Positions 25,666-34,551 of a stretch of DNA of 64,000 nt are shown piece by piece (the stretch's first letter is position 1; every line of letters starts with the position of its first letter). A program made the position numbers and the translations under genes. Under the pieces are notes generated by a model. It searched no databases, was not told the DNA's origin, and was given only the letters and a program-made list of their open reading frames with translations. Origin of the DNA: Mesorhizobium sp. M1C.F.Ca.ET.210.01.1.1 (GTDB taxonomy: Bacteria > Pseudomonadota > Alphaproteobacteria > Rhizobiales > Rhizobiaceae); contig NZ_SRUU01000024.1 of the NCBI RefSeq assembly GCF_004791585.1, positions 1-64,000 on the forward strand, written 5' to 3'.

Positions 25666-26838
25666 GTGACAGGGCAGCTTGCCAAGACCCAGAATGCTGA
25701 AACCGTCGCGAGACGGGCCGAAGCCCTCGATGCGCTCGATTCCGTGCTGCCCTTCGACCGCCGCGATTTTCTGGCCGGGCTGCTGACTGATGACGACATC
25801 GAAACCCTGCGCCACCTCGCGAAAGAAGGGATCGGCGAGAATTCGCTGCGCGCTCTCGCCTCCGATCTCGGCTATCTCGAAGCCTGGTCACTCGCCGCGA
25901 CCGGACAGCCTCTCCCCTGGCCGGCGCCGGAGGCACTGCTGATCAAGTTCGTCGCCCACCACCTCTGGGACCCGGCCAGACGCGAAACCGATCTGGCGCA
26001 CGGCATGCCGCAAGACGTGGCAGTTGCGCTGAAGGAGCAAGGCTTGCTGCGCAGCGACGGTCCGCATGCGCCCGCGACGGTGCGCCGACGGCTCTCCAGC
26101 TGGTCGACGCTGACGAAATGGCGAGGGCTCAAGGGAAGATTCAACGCGCCGGGGCTCCAGAGCGCCATCAAGCTCGCAGTGCGCGCCAGCGCCCGGCCGC
26201 GCGGCCGCAAGAGCCGCAAGGCAGTGACCGCCGATATTCTCGCCACCCTGCTGAAGGCCTGCGCGGGCGATCGTCTGGTCGACGTCCGCGACCGCGCCCT
26301 GCTGCTCACCGCCTTTGCCTCCGGCGGCCGCCGCCGCAGCGAGGTCGCCGCCCTGCGCGCCGAGCAGCTCAGGGACGAAGATCCGGTCCCCGTCGACCCG
26401 AAGGATCCGGACAGCGAGAAACTGCCGTGCCTGTCGATCCACCTCGGGCGCACCAAGACGACCCAAGCCGATACCGACGCTTTCGTGCTGCTCATCGGCC
26501 GGCCGGTTTCGGCCTTGCAGGACTGGCTCGCGCGGGCCGGGATCACCGAGGGCGCCGTCTTCCGCGGCGTCGACCGCTGGGGCAATCTCGAGCCGCGCGC
26601 TCTCACCCCCCAGGCCGTCAACCTCATCCTGAAACGCCGCGCCGCCGCGACCGGCCTCGATGCGCAGCTGTTTTCCGCGCACGGCCTGCGCGCCGGCTAC
26701 CTGACCGAAACCGCCCGCCGTGGCATCCCCCTCGTCGAAGCCATGCAGCAGTCGCAGCACCGATCCGTCCAGCAGGCTTCGCGCTATTACAACGACGCGG
26801 AACGGCAGCTGGGACGCGCGGCAAGGCTGATTGTCTGA
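25666..26838 (+). CDS. Tyrosine recombinase/integrase
   Basis: The 390-residue protein starts at a GTG behind GGAGACGAG. The C-terminal catalytic domain shows ASGGRRRSEVAALR (first Arg), HGLRAGY (His-x-x-Arg), QHRSVQQASRYY (second His and the tyrosine nucleophile). It resembles plasmid-borne rhizobial recombinases rather than phage integrases. It is divergent from the antitoxin-toxin pair, which suggests multimer resolution for plasmid stability. The inverted repeat at 24681-24707 is a candidate site. Confidence 0.85.
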   Translation: MTGQLAKTQNAETVARRAEALDALDSVLPFDRRDFLAGLLTDDDIETLRHLAKEGIGENSLRALASDLGYLEAWSLAATGQPLPWPAPEALLIKFVAHHLWDPARRETDLAHGMPQDVAVALKEQGLLRSDGPHAPATVRRRLSSWSTLTKWRGLKGRFNAPGLQSAIKLAVRASARPRGRKSRKAVTADILATLLKACAGDRLVDVRDRALLLTAFASGGRRRSEVAALRAEQLRDEDPVPVDPKDPDSEKLPCLSIHLGRTKTTQADTDAFVLLIGRPVSALQDWLARAGITEGAVFRGVDRWGNLEPRALTPQAVNLILKRRAAATGLDAQLFSAHGLRAGYLTETARRGIPLVEAMQQSQHRSVQQASRYYNDAERQLGRAARLIV

Positions 26839-27011
26839 CGCGTCCCCAGGCAAGCGCCCACTCGCCTCCTTGCAAAGGCCGATCAAGTTCAAGGGACCCG
26901 ACGCCTCCTCCCGGCTCGGGATCTGTTTCTATGGGACCGAGCGTCACCGTCCTGCTTCCTTGATCCCTTGCCTTCCCTTACAATCTCTTCCGGACACAGA
27001 GGAGTTCCGCC

Positions 27012-27206
27012 ATGAGCGAAGACGCCTTCAACATGTCGATCCGCAAGTTCCTGAAGGAAGTCGGCGTCACCTCCCAGCGCAAGATCGAGGAGATGGTGCG
27101 TGAAGGGCAAATCGGCGGCAAGAAGAAGTTGAACGTCCGCATGACGCTGACGGCGGAAGGAACCGGCCTCAACCACGTCGTGGACGGCGAGATCGAACTT
27201 CCATAA
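27012..27206 (+). CDS. DUF6494 family protein
   Basis: This 64-residue protein begins MSEDAFNMSIRKFLKEVGVT and matches the small conserved DUF6494 family: an N-terminal helix, then a KLNVRMTLTAEG strand pair and the GEIELP end. Function unknown. It stands alone between the recombinase and pcm, 15 bases after an AGAGGAG-like ribosome site. Confidence 0.75.
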   Translation: MSEDAFNMSIRKFLKEVGVTSQRKIEEMVREGQIGGKKKLNVRMTLTAEGTGLNHVVDGEIELP

Positions 27207-27501
27207 GACGGGCGAAGCGACCTAGCGAAACGTCCGACGCGGGTTCTTGCCTGACCAGGTTGCCTGAGCTGCTCTTGGTCCTAGGCGTTCACTCCCACGG
27301 TTGCGGCACTCCTCACTCAGCGGTCGTTCGTTCGCCTGAGTTCGTTCCGCGCGTGCGCCGCCGCTACCAAGACGCAACGCCCAAATCACCTTCGCTCGCC
27401 GTGGGCCTCCCGCAACTGGAAACGATGGCGGGCGTTGCTGTGTTACCACCGGATATAAGGCTACTGTGGCAGCCTGCCTGGTTGAGGAAAGCCTAACCGT
27501 C

Positions 27502-28176
27502 ATGAAGCCAATGACCGAAGAGCATCTCGCGGTACTACGCAGGCACATGGTCGAGATGATTGCGATCCATGCCGACCTTGCAAGCGAAGAACTCGGCAAG
27601 GCAACGCTCGATGAGCGGGTGATGACAGCGATGAGGTGGGTGCCGCGGCATCTCTTCGTGCCAGCATCGGTTGCGCCTTATGCGTACCAGGATATGCCGC
27701 TGCCGATCGGCTTTGATAAAACCGTCTCGCAGCCCTTCATCGTCGCTCTGATGACCGATCTCCTCGCTCCGCAACCGTACGAAGCTGTGCTCGAGATCGG
27801 CACCGGCCTGGGCTATCAAACCGCAATCCTCGCAGAACTCGCCGGACAGGTTTGGAGCGTCGAAATCATCGAGGAATTCGCAAGCCATGCCGAGGCTCTG
27901 CTGCAGGGTCTCGGCTTCTCCAATGTCGGCATTCGTGTCGGAGACGGGTCTCGCGGCTGGCCCGAGCACGCCCCATTCAACAAGATCCTGGTCACGGTGG
28001 CGGCTGAGCGGACACCGCCGGCTTTACTGAAGCAACTCAAGCCGGGAGGACGCGTAGTCCTGCCTTTAGGATCTAAAAATGCGCAGTTTCTGACTGTCAT
28101 CGATAAGGATGCGGCAGGTAAACTCGAGACTCGGCAGCTTATCCCTGTTCGGTTCAGCCAACTCGAAACGGCCTAA
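27502..28176 (+). CDS. pcm: Protein-L-isoaspartate O-methyltransferase
   Basis: The 224-residue enzyme belongs to the class I SAM methyltransferases that repair isoaspartyl residues in aged proteins. Seen are RVMTAMRWVPRHLFVP, the conserved YAYQDMPLPIGFDKTVSQPFIVALM region, the SAM motif VLEIGTGLGYQTAILAEL and the KPGGRVVLPLG strand. The ATG at 27502 has GAGGAAA upstream; an ATG three codons later is also possible. It is convergent with repC, so it is an accessory gene on the plasmid backbone. Confidence 0.9.
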   Translation: MKPMTEEHLAVLRRHMVEMIAIHADLASEELGKATLDERVMTAMRWVPRHLFVPASVAPYAYQDMPLPIGFDKTVSQPFIVALMTDLLAPQPYEAVLEIGTGLGYQTAILAELAGQVWSVEIIEEFASHAEALLQGLGFSNVGIRVGDGSRGWPEHAPFNKILVTVAAERTPPALLKQLKPGGRVVLPLGSKNAQFLTVIDKDAAGKLETRQLIPVRFSQLETA

Positions 28177-28225
28177 TAAAGGTAAGGTGCAGACGGCCGC
28201 GACGGAAGGTTCCCATCGTAGCCAG

Positions 28226-29431
28226 TTACCCGGCCATCCTGGTTGGTGGCCCATTAGCTTTCAAAGCAGCCATCAGCATCGGCCCGACCGAAAACTCCCC
28301 TGCCCTAGCCTTATCGGTCAGCACGCGCAGATAGCCGCCTGCTGAATTGATGTGCTGCGCCCTTTGCAGAATGCAGGCGATCACCATTGCCGCAGTTTCC
28401 TGCCCCATCACATGGCAGGCGTCCTCGTATGCGGAAGGCGACACGCCGAGATAACCGCGCACCTGGGCCGCCGTGACCATTAAATCGCGCCAGTTGCCAA
28501 TCCCGTCGACGGCGTAATCCGCAATTTCCGGGCAGGCCTTCAGCACAATCCCTAGCGGGTATGTTTTCGGGGATTCTGCGGTCCTCGTCCTTGGCTCGGC
28601 CGTCGACCCGCTTTTTTCGAAAGCAGGTTCAAATTCAAAAATAGAGTCGGTATTTGAATCAGATTGCTGCCGCCCGCTTTGGGAGTCATTGCCGCTCGGA
28701 TTCGTGGATTTCATATGAATTTCCAACAGCTTATCCACGTCGCCATGCAACGCGGCCAGATCGGCCACGATCGGTTCAAGTTCGGCAATGCATGCACGGC
28801 GCGGAATTGCCTCCACGACGCTACGGAAACGCTTCCACAGGCCTCCCCAGTCGCCCGGCACGTCTTCGTCTACGGCCGCCTCGATCAGCTTGTGGATATC
28901 CCGGCGGTGTAGCGTAATGCGTTCCCTCATAAGCCTGAGCGCCCTGTTGTCGGCTCGAACACGCTCGGCCGCTGCCTCGAACTCGCAGGCACGGGCCAGC
29001 AGCGGCGCCAGGGAGAAGCCAAATGCTTCCTCAATCTCCCCTCCTCTCCCCTTCCGCGCATAACGCTTGCCGTTCGGACTGTCCCGACGGATGACTAGCC
29101 CGCAGTCCACAAGAGCCGCCAGGTGGCGCCTCACTGTGGCATCGGGCATTCCGTGCGCCCTGAGGGACAGCTGTGCGTTCGAGGGAAAGACGATGAGGCC
29201 GTTTTCCTCACTCAACTCACTGTCGGGATAGAATGATAGCAACGCATTCAGGACGGCCAGAGCGCGATCGCCGATGCCGACAATGCTCTTGCCCTCGCAG
29301 AGGTTACGATAGATCTGCCACTTGTCGACCACCCTGCCCTTGGGGATCTCGCGTGACTCGTTTTGCGCTGCCAGCATGGCAAGCGACATCGGCCGCCGCC
29401 CAAAGGGCGTCGTTGCAATACCCGTCTCCAT
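28226..29431 (-). CDS. repC: RepC replication initiator
   Basis: RepC is the replication initiator of alphaproteobacterial repABC plasmids and usually binds an origin inside its own gene. This 401-residue protein has the typical N-terminal winged-helix region (FPSNAQLSLRAHGMPDATVRRHLAALVDCGLVIRR) and the C-terminal GGYLRVLTDKA motif. It is third in the operon after repA and repB and is separated from repB by a spacer with an antisense RNA. The start is an ATG with GGAAG in front. Confidence 0.95.
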   Translation of the reverse strand: METGIATTPFGRRPMSLAMLAAQNESREIPKGRVVDKWQIYRNLCEGKSIVGIGDRALAVLNALLSFYPDSELSEENGLIVFPSNAQLSLRAHGMPDATVRRHLAALVDCGLVIRRDSPNGKRYARKGRGGEIEEAFGFSLAPLLARACEFEAAAERVRADNRALRLMRERITLHRRDIHKLIEAAVDEDVPGDWGGLWKRFRSVVEAIPRRACIAELEPIVADLAALHGDVDKLLEIHMKSTNPSGNDSQSGRQQSDSNTDSIFEFEPAFEKSGSTAEPRTRTAESPKTYPLGIVLKACPEIADYAVDGIGNWRDLMVTAAQVRGYLGVSPSAYEDACHVMGQETAAMVIACILQRAQHINSAGGYLRVLTDKARAGEFSVGPMLMAALKANGPPTRMAG

Positions 29432-29528
29432 TTCTTCCTTCGCCTTCTAATTAGGCAAAAGAAACCTGCTCGCCAAAACGACGCCTAGGACTCTTGACAG
29501 TGATTCGCGGAAATGAGATTCTCGGATT

Positions 29529-29579
29529 GTCTAGATACGAGAAGGGCTTCCGCGACGGTGACGTTCGGGGGCCTTTTTC
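29529..29579 (+). ncRNA. Antisense RNA (ctRNA/IncA) of the repABC operon
   Basis: In the repB-repC spacer, opposite to the operon, TTGACA (29494-29499) and a weak -10 GATTCT (29517-29522) are 17 bases apart. A hairpin follows, GGCTTCCGCGAC (29545-29556) with GTTCGGGGGCC (29563-29573) including G-U pairs, then TTTTT. This is the place and form of the counter-transcribed RNA that limits RepC synthesis and gives incompatibility in repABC plasmids. The transcript start is estimated. Confidence 0.75.
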
Positions 29580-29589
29580 TTTTGCGGGT

Positions 29590-30630
29590 TCATTCTCCTG
29601 TGTTGCTCGTTTCCGATCGCCTGAACTCGCTGTAGAGCAGCTCCAGATTCTCGGAAATCCAGGTACCGAAGCGAACTCCGTCCCGTTCTTTCAAGGACAG
29701 CGTGAACGCCTTTCCGGTATCTTTCGCCGTGACGCGGACGGATTTGTCAGACGGAGCCCAAGCTGGAGCTACGGCACTCTTCGATCCCGTTGTTGCCGCT
29801 TGGTGATCGGCGATTGCTTCGTCGCCGGGAAGGTGATTGAAAAGAAGGCTAAACCTTGTGTCGCTTTCAACCTCTAGGAACTTCTGTTTTCCGACGAACC
29901 TCGTGGCCTTTTCGAGGTTACCTTTAACGCGACATTTGACCGACAGGTCGTACCATCGATCTCGCCCGGTCCCTCGCGCAGCACCGATTGCTTGAATAAT
30001 CTCGACTGGAATCTGTTTTGTGACGGATGCCATTTTCGACACGACAGTCTTGTTCACCGACAAGGCCGACATGATCGTCTGGGTGTCGAACCCGCGTGCG
30101 GCAAGTTTAGCCGCAAACAGCGCGCGTTCGATGAACGAGAGGTCCGCTCGTGCAGTGTTCTCCTGCCCTTGGGCGACAACATGGTCACGATCGGACAACG
30201 GCTTGACGACCGCTCGGACATTTCTGCCAAGTGCCTTTGCGGCTTTTACGCGTCGGTGGCCGAATACGATCTGGTAACGGCCTTCGGTGCTTGGGTGCGG
30301 CCTGACAAGGATTGGCGAATCCTGTCCCCGCTCACCAATGGCTTGCACCAAGTCCTCGAAGCGACCCTCGTCCTGGTCCATTCGATCGATGACGAAAGAG
30401 CTGTCCAAATGGTCGGGATCAATCTCGATGACCGTCTCACCTGCGAGCAGCTTTCTCTCTATTTCCTGTGCGGCCTCGACCTTGGTCGCCATTTCGTCGG
30501 CGGCCCGGCTCATCATGCCGAAAGCACCCCTGCCGGATCGCGCTGCAAGCGGCGCAGCTGTCTCGGCCGAGTTTACGGCCGTAAACTCGTCCTCATCCAA
30601 GATGCCCGCCAACAGACCCTTACGTGCCAT
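29590..30630 (-). CDS. repB: RepB partition protein (ParB family)
   Basis: The 346-residue protein begins MARKGLLAGILDEDE as expected for RepB. It carries the ParB N-terminal motif IVFGHRRVKAAKALGRNVRA and a helix-turn-helix near RGFDTQTIMSALSVNKTVVSKM. It binds parS and works with RepA in segregation. The ATG at 30630 has GGAGGG in front; the track-length form starting at 30663 lacks this. A parS-like palindrome lies inside its 5' end. It follows repA after about 40 bases. Confidence 0.95.
   Translation of the reverse strand: MARKGLLAGILDEDEFTAVNSAETAAPLAARSGRGAFGMMSRAADEMATKVEAAQEIERKLLAGETVIEIDPDHLDSSFVIDRMDQDEGRFEDLVQAIGERGQDSPILVRPHPSTEGRYQIVFGHRRVKAAKALGRNVRAVVKPLSDRDHVVAQGQENTARADLSFIERALFAAKLAARGFDTQTIMSALSVNKTVVSKMASVTKQIPVEIIQAIGAARGTGRDRWYDLSVKCRVKGNLEKATRFVGKQKFLEVESDTRFSLLFNHLPGDEAIADHQAATTGSKSAVAPAWAPSDKSVRVTAKDTGKAFTLSLKERDGVRFGTWISENLELLYSEFRRSETSNTGE
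30571..30586. promoter_or_regulatory. parS: parS-like palindrome inside repB
   Basis: GTTTACGGCCGTAAAC is a perfect 16-bp palindrome in the first 60 bases of repB. The same GTTTACNNNNGTAAAC frame occurs twice upstream of repA. parS sites of repABC plasmids are palindromes of this size recognised by RepB. Confidence 0.75.
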
Positions 30631-30669
30631 TTCGAAGCCCTCCGACGGGGTGTGCCACTTCAATCAGCG

Positions 30670-31881
30670 TCATGTCCGTCCCCATGCCTGGTGGACCAGC
30701 GAAGTGATCTCGCCGTTGACGCTATGGAGGGATTCCATGGCGCGGTCGTACGTTGACCTTGTCAACTGGCTACGCTCGACCTCGTAGAGTGTCTGCTTGG
30801 TGATACCCGCGTCCGATATCGCGGTGCTCTTCAGCATCTCGTTCTTGAGGACGAAGCCACCGAAAATCACGCGCATGAAGTCGACCATTTGCGCTTGCGG
30901 ACCGTCGCCAGGCTCGAACCTCGTGACAAGATAACGAAACCAGTCGAGGTTCATATTGCCACCGCCCCGTTTGATCGGATTGAGGATCTCGCCAAGCATC
31001 AATAGGAACTGACACATCGACATCACATCTAGCATTTGCGGATGCACCGTGATCAGGACCGCAGTAGCCGACGATAAAGCCGTCAGGGTCAGGTACCCGA
31101 GCTGCGGAGGGCAATCGAGGACCACGACATCATAGCGGTCCTGGACCTCTGCAAGCGCTGAGTCCAACCTCGTGAAAAACACACGCCCAAGATCACGCGT
31201 TCCTTTTTCGGCGAGGATAAGGGGCGTGTCGTACTCGAACTCCTGCAACTCAAGCGCTGCCGGCACGATATCGAGCCCAGGTAAGTTCGTCGCCTTTATG
31301 AGCACGGACAGAGGCTTCCGATGGTCGTCGTAACGAAGAGCTTCGTATAGGCTTTCGTCCCGATCAACTTCTGGCTGGAACCCATGCAGGGCAGAAAGTG
31401 ATGCCTGCGGATCTAGATCGATCGCAAGCACCCGATGCCCCGTCAGAGCGAGGTGTTGTCCGAGATGGGCTGCCGTCGTTGTTTTGCCGGAGCCGCCTTT
31501 GAAATTCACAACAGCAATAATCTGAAGGTGTTCTGTTCCGCGGCGGTGGGGAACGTACTTCTTCACGTCCGACCGTCCGTTTCTGTCCAGCCAATGCCGC
31601 ATCTCGAGCATTTGCGCGGCTGTATAGGAGCGACGCCCCGTCGATGTGACCGCCGGCTGCGGCCCCTTGCCCTCCAGGGACAAGTTCTTCAGGTGTCCCG
31701 AACTAATGCCCAGATAGCTGGCGGCCTCCGAAAGCTGGAAGGAACGGAGGGTCTTCTTCGCGTCAGGCGGAAAGCTGTCGAGCCGATGCTTCTGCAGTCT
31801 CCTTGACAATTCGCCGCCCTGCTTCAGGATCAGTTCGTCGAAGTCGGCGAGAGCGCTTGTGAACGCGGGTGCGATATTCAT
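30670..31881 (-). CDS. repA: RepA partition ATPase (ParA family)
   Basis: The 403-residue protein has an N-terminal helix-turn-helix region (FQLSEAASYLGISSGHLKNL) and the deviant Walker A motif NFKGGSGKTTTAAHL near residue 125, then IDLDPQASLSALHG and LDCPPQLGYLT. RepA segregates the plasmid with RepB and represses the repABC promoter. I chose the ATG at 31881; a TTG five codons earlier is possible. Repeats of TGCGAATT directly upstream are the probable operator. Confidence 0.95.
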   Translation of the reverse strand: MNIAPAFTSALADFDELILKQGGELSRRLQKHRLDSFPPDAKKTLRSFQLSEAASYLGISSGHLKNLSLEGKGPQPAVTSTGRRSYTAAQMLEMRHWLDRNGRSDVKKYVPHRRGTEHLQIIAVVNFKGGSGKTTTAAHLGQHLALTGHRVLAIDLDPQASLSALHGFQPEVDRDESLYEALRYDDHRKPLSVLIKATNLPGLDIVPAALELQEFEYDTPLILAEKGTRDLGRVFFTRLDSALAEVQDRYDVVVLDCPPQLGYLTLTALSSATAVLITVHPQMLDVMSMCQFLLMLGEILNPIKRGGGNMNLDWFRYLVTRFEPGDGPQAQMVDFMRVIFGGFVLKNEMLKSTAISDAGITKQTLYEVERSQLTRSTYDRAMESLHSVNGEITSLVHQAWGRT

Positions 31882-31883
31882 CG

Positions 31884-31920
31884 TTGCGAATTCCAAAATG
31901 CGAATTTCCGTTGTATTCGC
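31884..31920 (-). promoter_or_regulatory. RepA operator candidate with direct and inverted repeats
   Basis: Directly upstream of the repA ATG, TTGCGAATTCC (31884-31894) and TGCGAATTTCC (31899-31909) are direct repeats, and GCGAAT (31900-31905) with ATTCGC (31915-31920) are inverted. RepA proteins autorepress by binding dyads overlapping this promoter. Confidence 0.55.
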
Positions 31921-32006
31921 TTAGAAAGCGCATTTAGCTCTGATTCGAGCGGTAGGACAAGGAATTTAATGTTAACAAAAGGTTAACGTCGATTCGCGCA
32001 ATGCCG

Positions 32007-32022
32007 GTTTACTGCCGTAAAC
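32007..32022. promoter_or_regulatory. parS: parS-like palindrome upstream of repA (site 1)
   Basis: GTTTACTGCCGTAAAC has perfect 6-bp arms and shares the GTTTACNNNNGTAAAC frame with the sites in repB and at 32079. It lies 126 bases upstream of the repA start. Confidence 0.7.
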
Positions 32023-32078
32023 TTTCACGTGGAACACTTGGCGGCGCAGTTCTGCGAATCGTTCGCATGGGTTCCGGA

Positions 32079-32094
32079 GTTTACTTCAGTAAAC
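32079..32094. promoter_or_regulatory. parS: parS-like palindrome upstream of repA (site 2)
   Basis: GTTTACTTCAGTAAAC has 7-bp arms. It is 72 bases from site 1 (start to start), so RepB bound at the two sites could load next to each other. The rest of the 32.1-32.3 kb spacer shows no gene. Confidence 0.7.
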
Positions 32095-32328
32095 CCGCCC
32101 CATGATCACAATCGTGATGTCATCTCCATGAGTTGCACAGATCATCCGGTGCCCTGGGCGATCAATTGCGTCTTTGCCGACACTTCCCTTTAGGTCCGCA
32201 AAACCGGCCGTCAAGGCAACGGCTACACGGCGGCAAGCCGGTCTTGACCGGCGTCCCTGTGCATTAAGATCATCGACGGGCAGCTCTGCCCGTCGATCGG
32301 TCAAACACAAAGAGGGGAGCCTACTGCA

Positions 32329-33213
32329 CTAGGCAGCTGTCAGTTCGGCTCCCGGTTGGAGGGCCGTGAGATAATCGGCGGCAGCCTGCGCCTTGGCAGC
32401 CGCCGTGATGATCGCGCGCTTATCATTTTTTAGCACGGCCACCCAGCTCGCCAAGTAGGCGGCGGTATTGTCCCGCGGATCATGGTCTACGCCAAGATCG
32501 GCGCATAAAAAGGCCGCGGTACATTCGGCTATGCACTCTTCCATCGCGTATGCTTCATTGCCGAACCGACCGGTCAGATCCCGGTCAAGGCGGCGCTTGG
32601 CCCCCGAAAAATGTGCAAGCTCGTGCAACAGGGTCGAATAAAGATGGACCTCGCTGTCAAACCGCTCGCGGTCCGGCATGAGAATGTCGTCGATGGAAGG
32701 CCGATAGCAGGCTTTCGTGCCCCCATAACTTACCTTCGCGCGCGTATTTCTGACGAAGGCCTCGACGGTGTCGATGTGTGGAACCGGAGACGTCGGCAGC
32801 TCCTCGGCCGGGCTGAAAAACCGGTCGGGGAGGCTGTCGATCTGCTCGACATTGAAGACGGTATAGCCCTTCAGATACGGAATGGCGCGGTCCTCGTCGT
32901 CCTCGTCGTCCTTCGGAGTGAACGTTCCGTATTTGACGACGAGCGTGCCTTTCTCGCCCTTGCGGACCTGAGCGCCGAGATCCTGCGCCTGCCGGTAGGT
33001 GATCCAGGTATTTTCCTCGTAGCCGAACATCTGACCGGCGACCCACAACATCAGGACGTTGATGCCGCGGTAGGCTTCGCCGGTTGCGCGGCGCGGGGTC
33101 AGTGAGCGGCGGGCATTGCCGCGCCAGGGGCGAATCCATGGCTTGGTGCCGGCCTCAAGCTGCTCGACAATGGTGTCCGTGATGCGCTGGTAAGTGTCCT
33201 TGATGCTCTGCAT
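32329..33213 (-). CDS. ardC: ArdC-like antirestriction protein
   Basis: The 294-residue protein has an N-terminal ssDNA-binding domain (WIRPWRGNARRSLTPRRATG, YRGINVLML) and a C-terminal zincin domain with the metal motif HELAHFSG and a downstream glutamate (EECIAEC). ArdC proteins protect incoming plasmid DNA from host restriction. The ATG at 33213 follows GGAG at good spacing; another ATG 12 bases upstream is in frame. The ribosome site and start are the right arm of a long leader hairpin (next entry). The Fic gene lies upstream on the same strand. Confidence 0.9.
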   Translation of the reverse strand: MQSIKDTYQRITDTIVEQLEAGTKPWIRPWRGNARRSLTPRRATGEAYRGINVLMLWVAGQMFGYEENTWITYRQAQDLGAQVRKGEKGTLVVKYGTFTPKDDEDDEDRAIPYLKGYTVFNVEQIDSLPDRFFSPAEELPTSPVPHIDTVEAFVRNTRAKVSYGGTKACYRPSIDDILMPDRERFDSEVHLYSTLLHELAHFSGAKRRLDRDLTGRFGNEAYAMEECIAECTAAFLCADLGVDHDPRDNTAAYLASWVAVLKNDKRAIITAAAKAQAAADYLTALQPGAELTAA

Positions 33214-33373
33214 GGCCGTCTCCATCCGTTGGTTGACGGCAGGAAACGGAGATAGCCGAAGCGAGCCCACGCACCCGAAGGGCCGAAACGGAAGAGGAGG
33301 ACCGCGAAGCGGTTGCGTGGGGGAGGGGCTATCGTAGCTTGTCCGTCAAATCACCCAACGGATGGAGACGGCC
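33214..33373 (-). promoter_or_regulatory. Long folded leader that covers the ardC ribosome site
   Basis: Five nested paired segments are visible. GGCCGTCTCCATCCGTTGG (33214-33232) pairs perfectly with 33355-33373. TTGACGG (33233) pairs with CCGTCAA (33343), GATAGCC (33251) with GGCTATC (33327), CCCACGCA (33266) with TGCGTGGG (33314), and ACCGC/GCGGT (33301-33313) forms a small hairpin. The outer stem contains the GGAG site and touches the ardC ATG. It may block translation in mRNA, or form a double-stranded promoter when the + strand enters a recipient as single strand. Confidence 0.7.
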
Positions 33374-33433
33374 AGAGCATGGACACCTGCGGCTGCTACG
33401 GCGCCATGAGCAGCTTGTTGCCGGCGATCGCTG

Positions 33434-34483
33434 TCATCGCTCTCGGTCGTCGTCGCGCTCTCGCGCGCGCTGCGCCGCCATATCGGCCTCGATAGCCTTC
33501 AACGCGGTGCTGGAATGCTGCTGTGATGCTTCGGCCCTTTCCGGCTGCGACTGTGCCTGGATGTCCTGGGGATCGCGACTAAGGCGAGAAAAGTCCGATC
33601 TGGCGGTGAGGGTGATTTCCGCCTCGTCGCCCGGCAATCGTTCCGGCATGTCAGCGCGATCGACCACGACAACGCGCGCATCCGTGACGAGGCTGGCAAC
33701 GCGATCATCATGCCCGAGCACCTGCCCGGCGATTTTCTCGCCCGGGCGCGCTGTACGGACGTTGTGCTCGTACGGGTTTTCGCCGCGCTGTTCGAGGTCG
33801 GAAAACGCCGCGCGAATGGCCTCCCGGCGGTTCGGATCAGTCGCGTCCTCGACGACGTGCTTCATCGCCGGGCTGGAGGGGTCGTTCGTGGTCTCGATCG
33901 ACGCCTCGATCATGCGCGGCTTGGTGATGACGGTAAAATCCACGTCATGGCCGTATTCGCGGCCCAACTCGACAATGAACGCTTCCTGGGCGCGACCATT
34001 GCCCTCGCGGAAGGGATGCACATAGTTGAGATCGGCCATGACCTGGCCGGCACGTTCGGCAAACTGGTCCGGCGTCGAAGCTCGCAGAACCTCCGGATCG
34101 CGGATCGGCTTCAATGCCTCGTCGAGTCCCATGTCGATGCGCGAACCCGGCAGGAAGGAAGTCCCGCCTTTGGAGAGGCCACCGATCGGCTCCATACGCT
34201 CGCCGTCGACGATCGGACTCTCGTTGCGCGTATGTCCGGCCCATTCATAGACATCCTGAAAGATATGGCCGTGAACCGCCTTCAGGTGCTGCTTGTCGAA
34301 GCGACCTTGCGGACCATCGCCTTCGGCGATCTCCGCCATGCGAAACGCGGTAGCGCGATATTCTTCGGTGCGCAGCTCGGAATGAGACCGGATTCCGAAC
34401 TTGTTGCGCAGCACGTCGGTACGATCGGGATCGTCCGACGTGTTGGGATAGAAGGACGATCCTTTCGGGGTATTGTCGGACAT
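33434..34483 (-). CDS. fic: Fic-domain toxin/effector with altered active site
   Basis: Fic enzymes transfer AMP or similar groups from nucleotides to proteins. This 349-residue protein has the target-dock flap GGLSKGGTSFLPGS (101-114) and the Fic motif HPFREGNGRAQE at residues 156-167. The last position, normally the arginine of HxFx(D/E)GNGRxxR, is Glu167. The C-terminal ~150 residues may form a delivery domain and end in AQRARERDDDRER, close to the relaxase tail. The VbhA-like antitoxin gene lies just upstream, as for VbhT of Bartonella, a Fic effector of a conjugative secretion system. The ATG at 34483 has no good ribosome site and follows a terminator hairpin. Confidence 0.85.
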   Translation of the reverse strand: MSDNTPKGSSFYPNTSDDPDRTDVLRNKFGIRSHSELRTEEYRATAFRMAEIAEGDGPQGRFDKQHLKAVHGHIFQDVYEWAGHTRNESPIVDGERMEPIGGLSKGGTSFLPGSRIDMGLDEALKPIRDPEVLRASTPDQFAERAGQVMADLNYVHPFREGNGRAQEAFIVELGREYGHDVDFTVITKPRMIEASIETTNDPSSPAMKHVVEDATDPNRREAIRAAFSDLEQRGENPYEHNVRTARPGEKIAGQVLGHDDRVASLVTDARVVVVDRADMPERLPGDEAEITLTARSDFSRLSRDPQDIQAQSQPERAEASQQHSSTALKAIEADMAAQRARERDDDRER

Positions 34484-34494
34484 GGGCGCGCTCA

Positions 34495-34526
34495 ATAAAA
34501 AAGCCGCCTGTAGATGACAGGCGGCT
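34495..34526 (-). terminator. Intrinsic terminator between antitoxin and Fic genes
   Basis: On the minus strand AGCCGCCTGT and ACAGGCGGCT form a perfect 10-bp stem with a five-base loop, directly followed by seven T. It ends 11 bases before the fic ATG. Transcripts from the antitoxin promoter should mostly stop here, so fic is expressed by read-through only, or from another promoter. Confidence 0.85.
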
Positions 34527-34551
34527 GATCGCCTCTATGAGGCAGAGTTCG

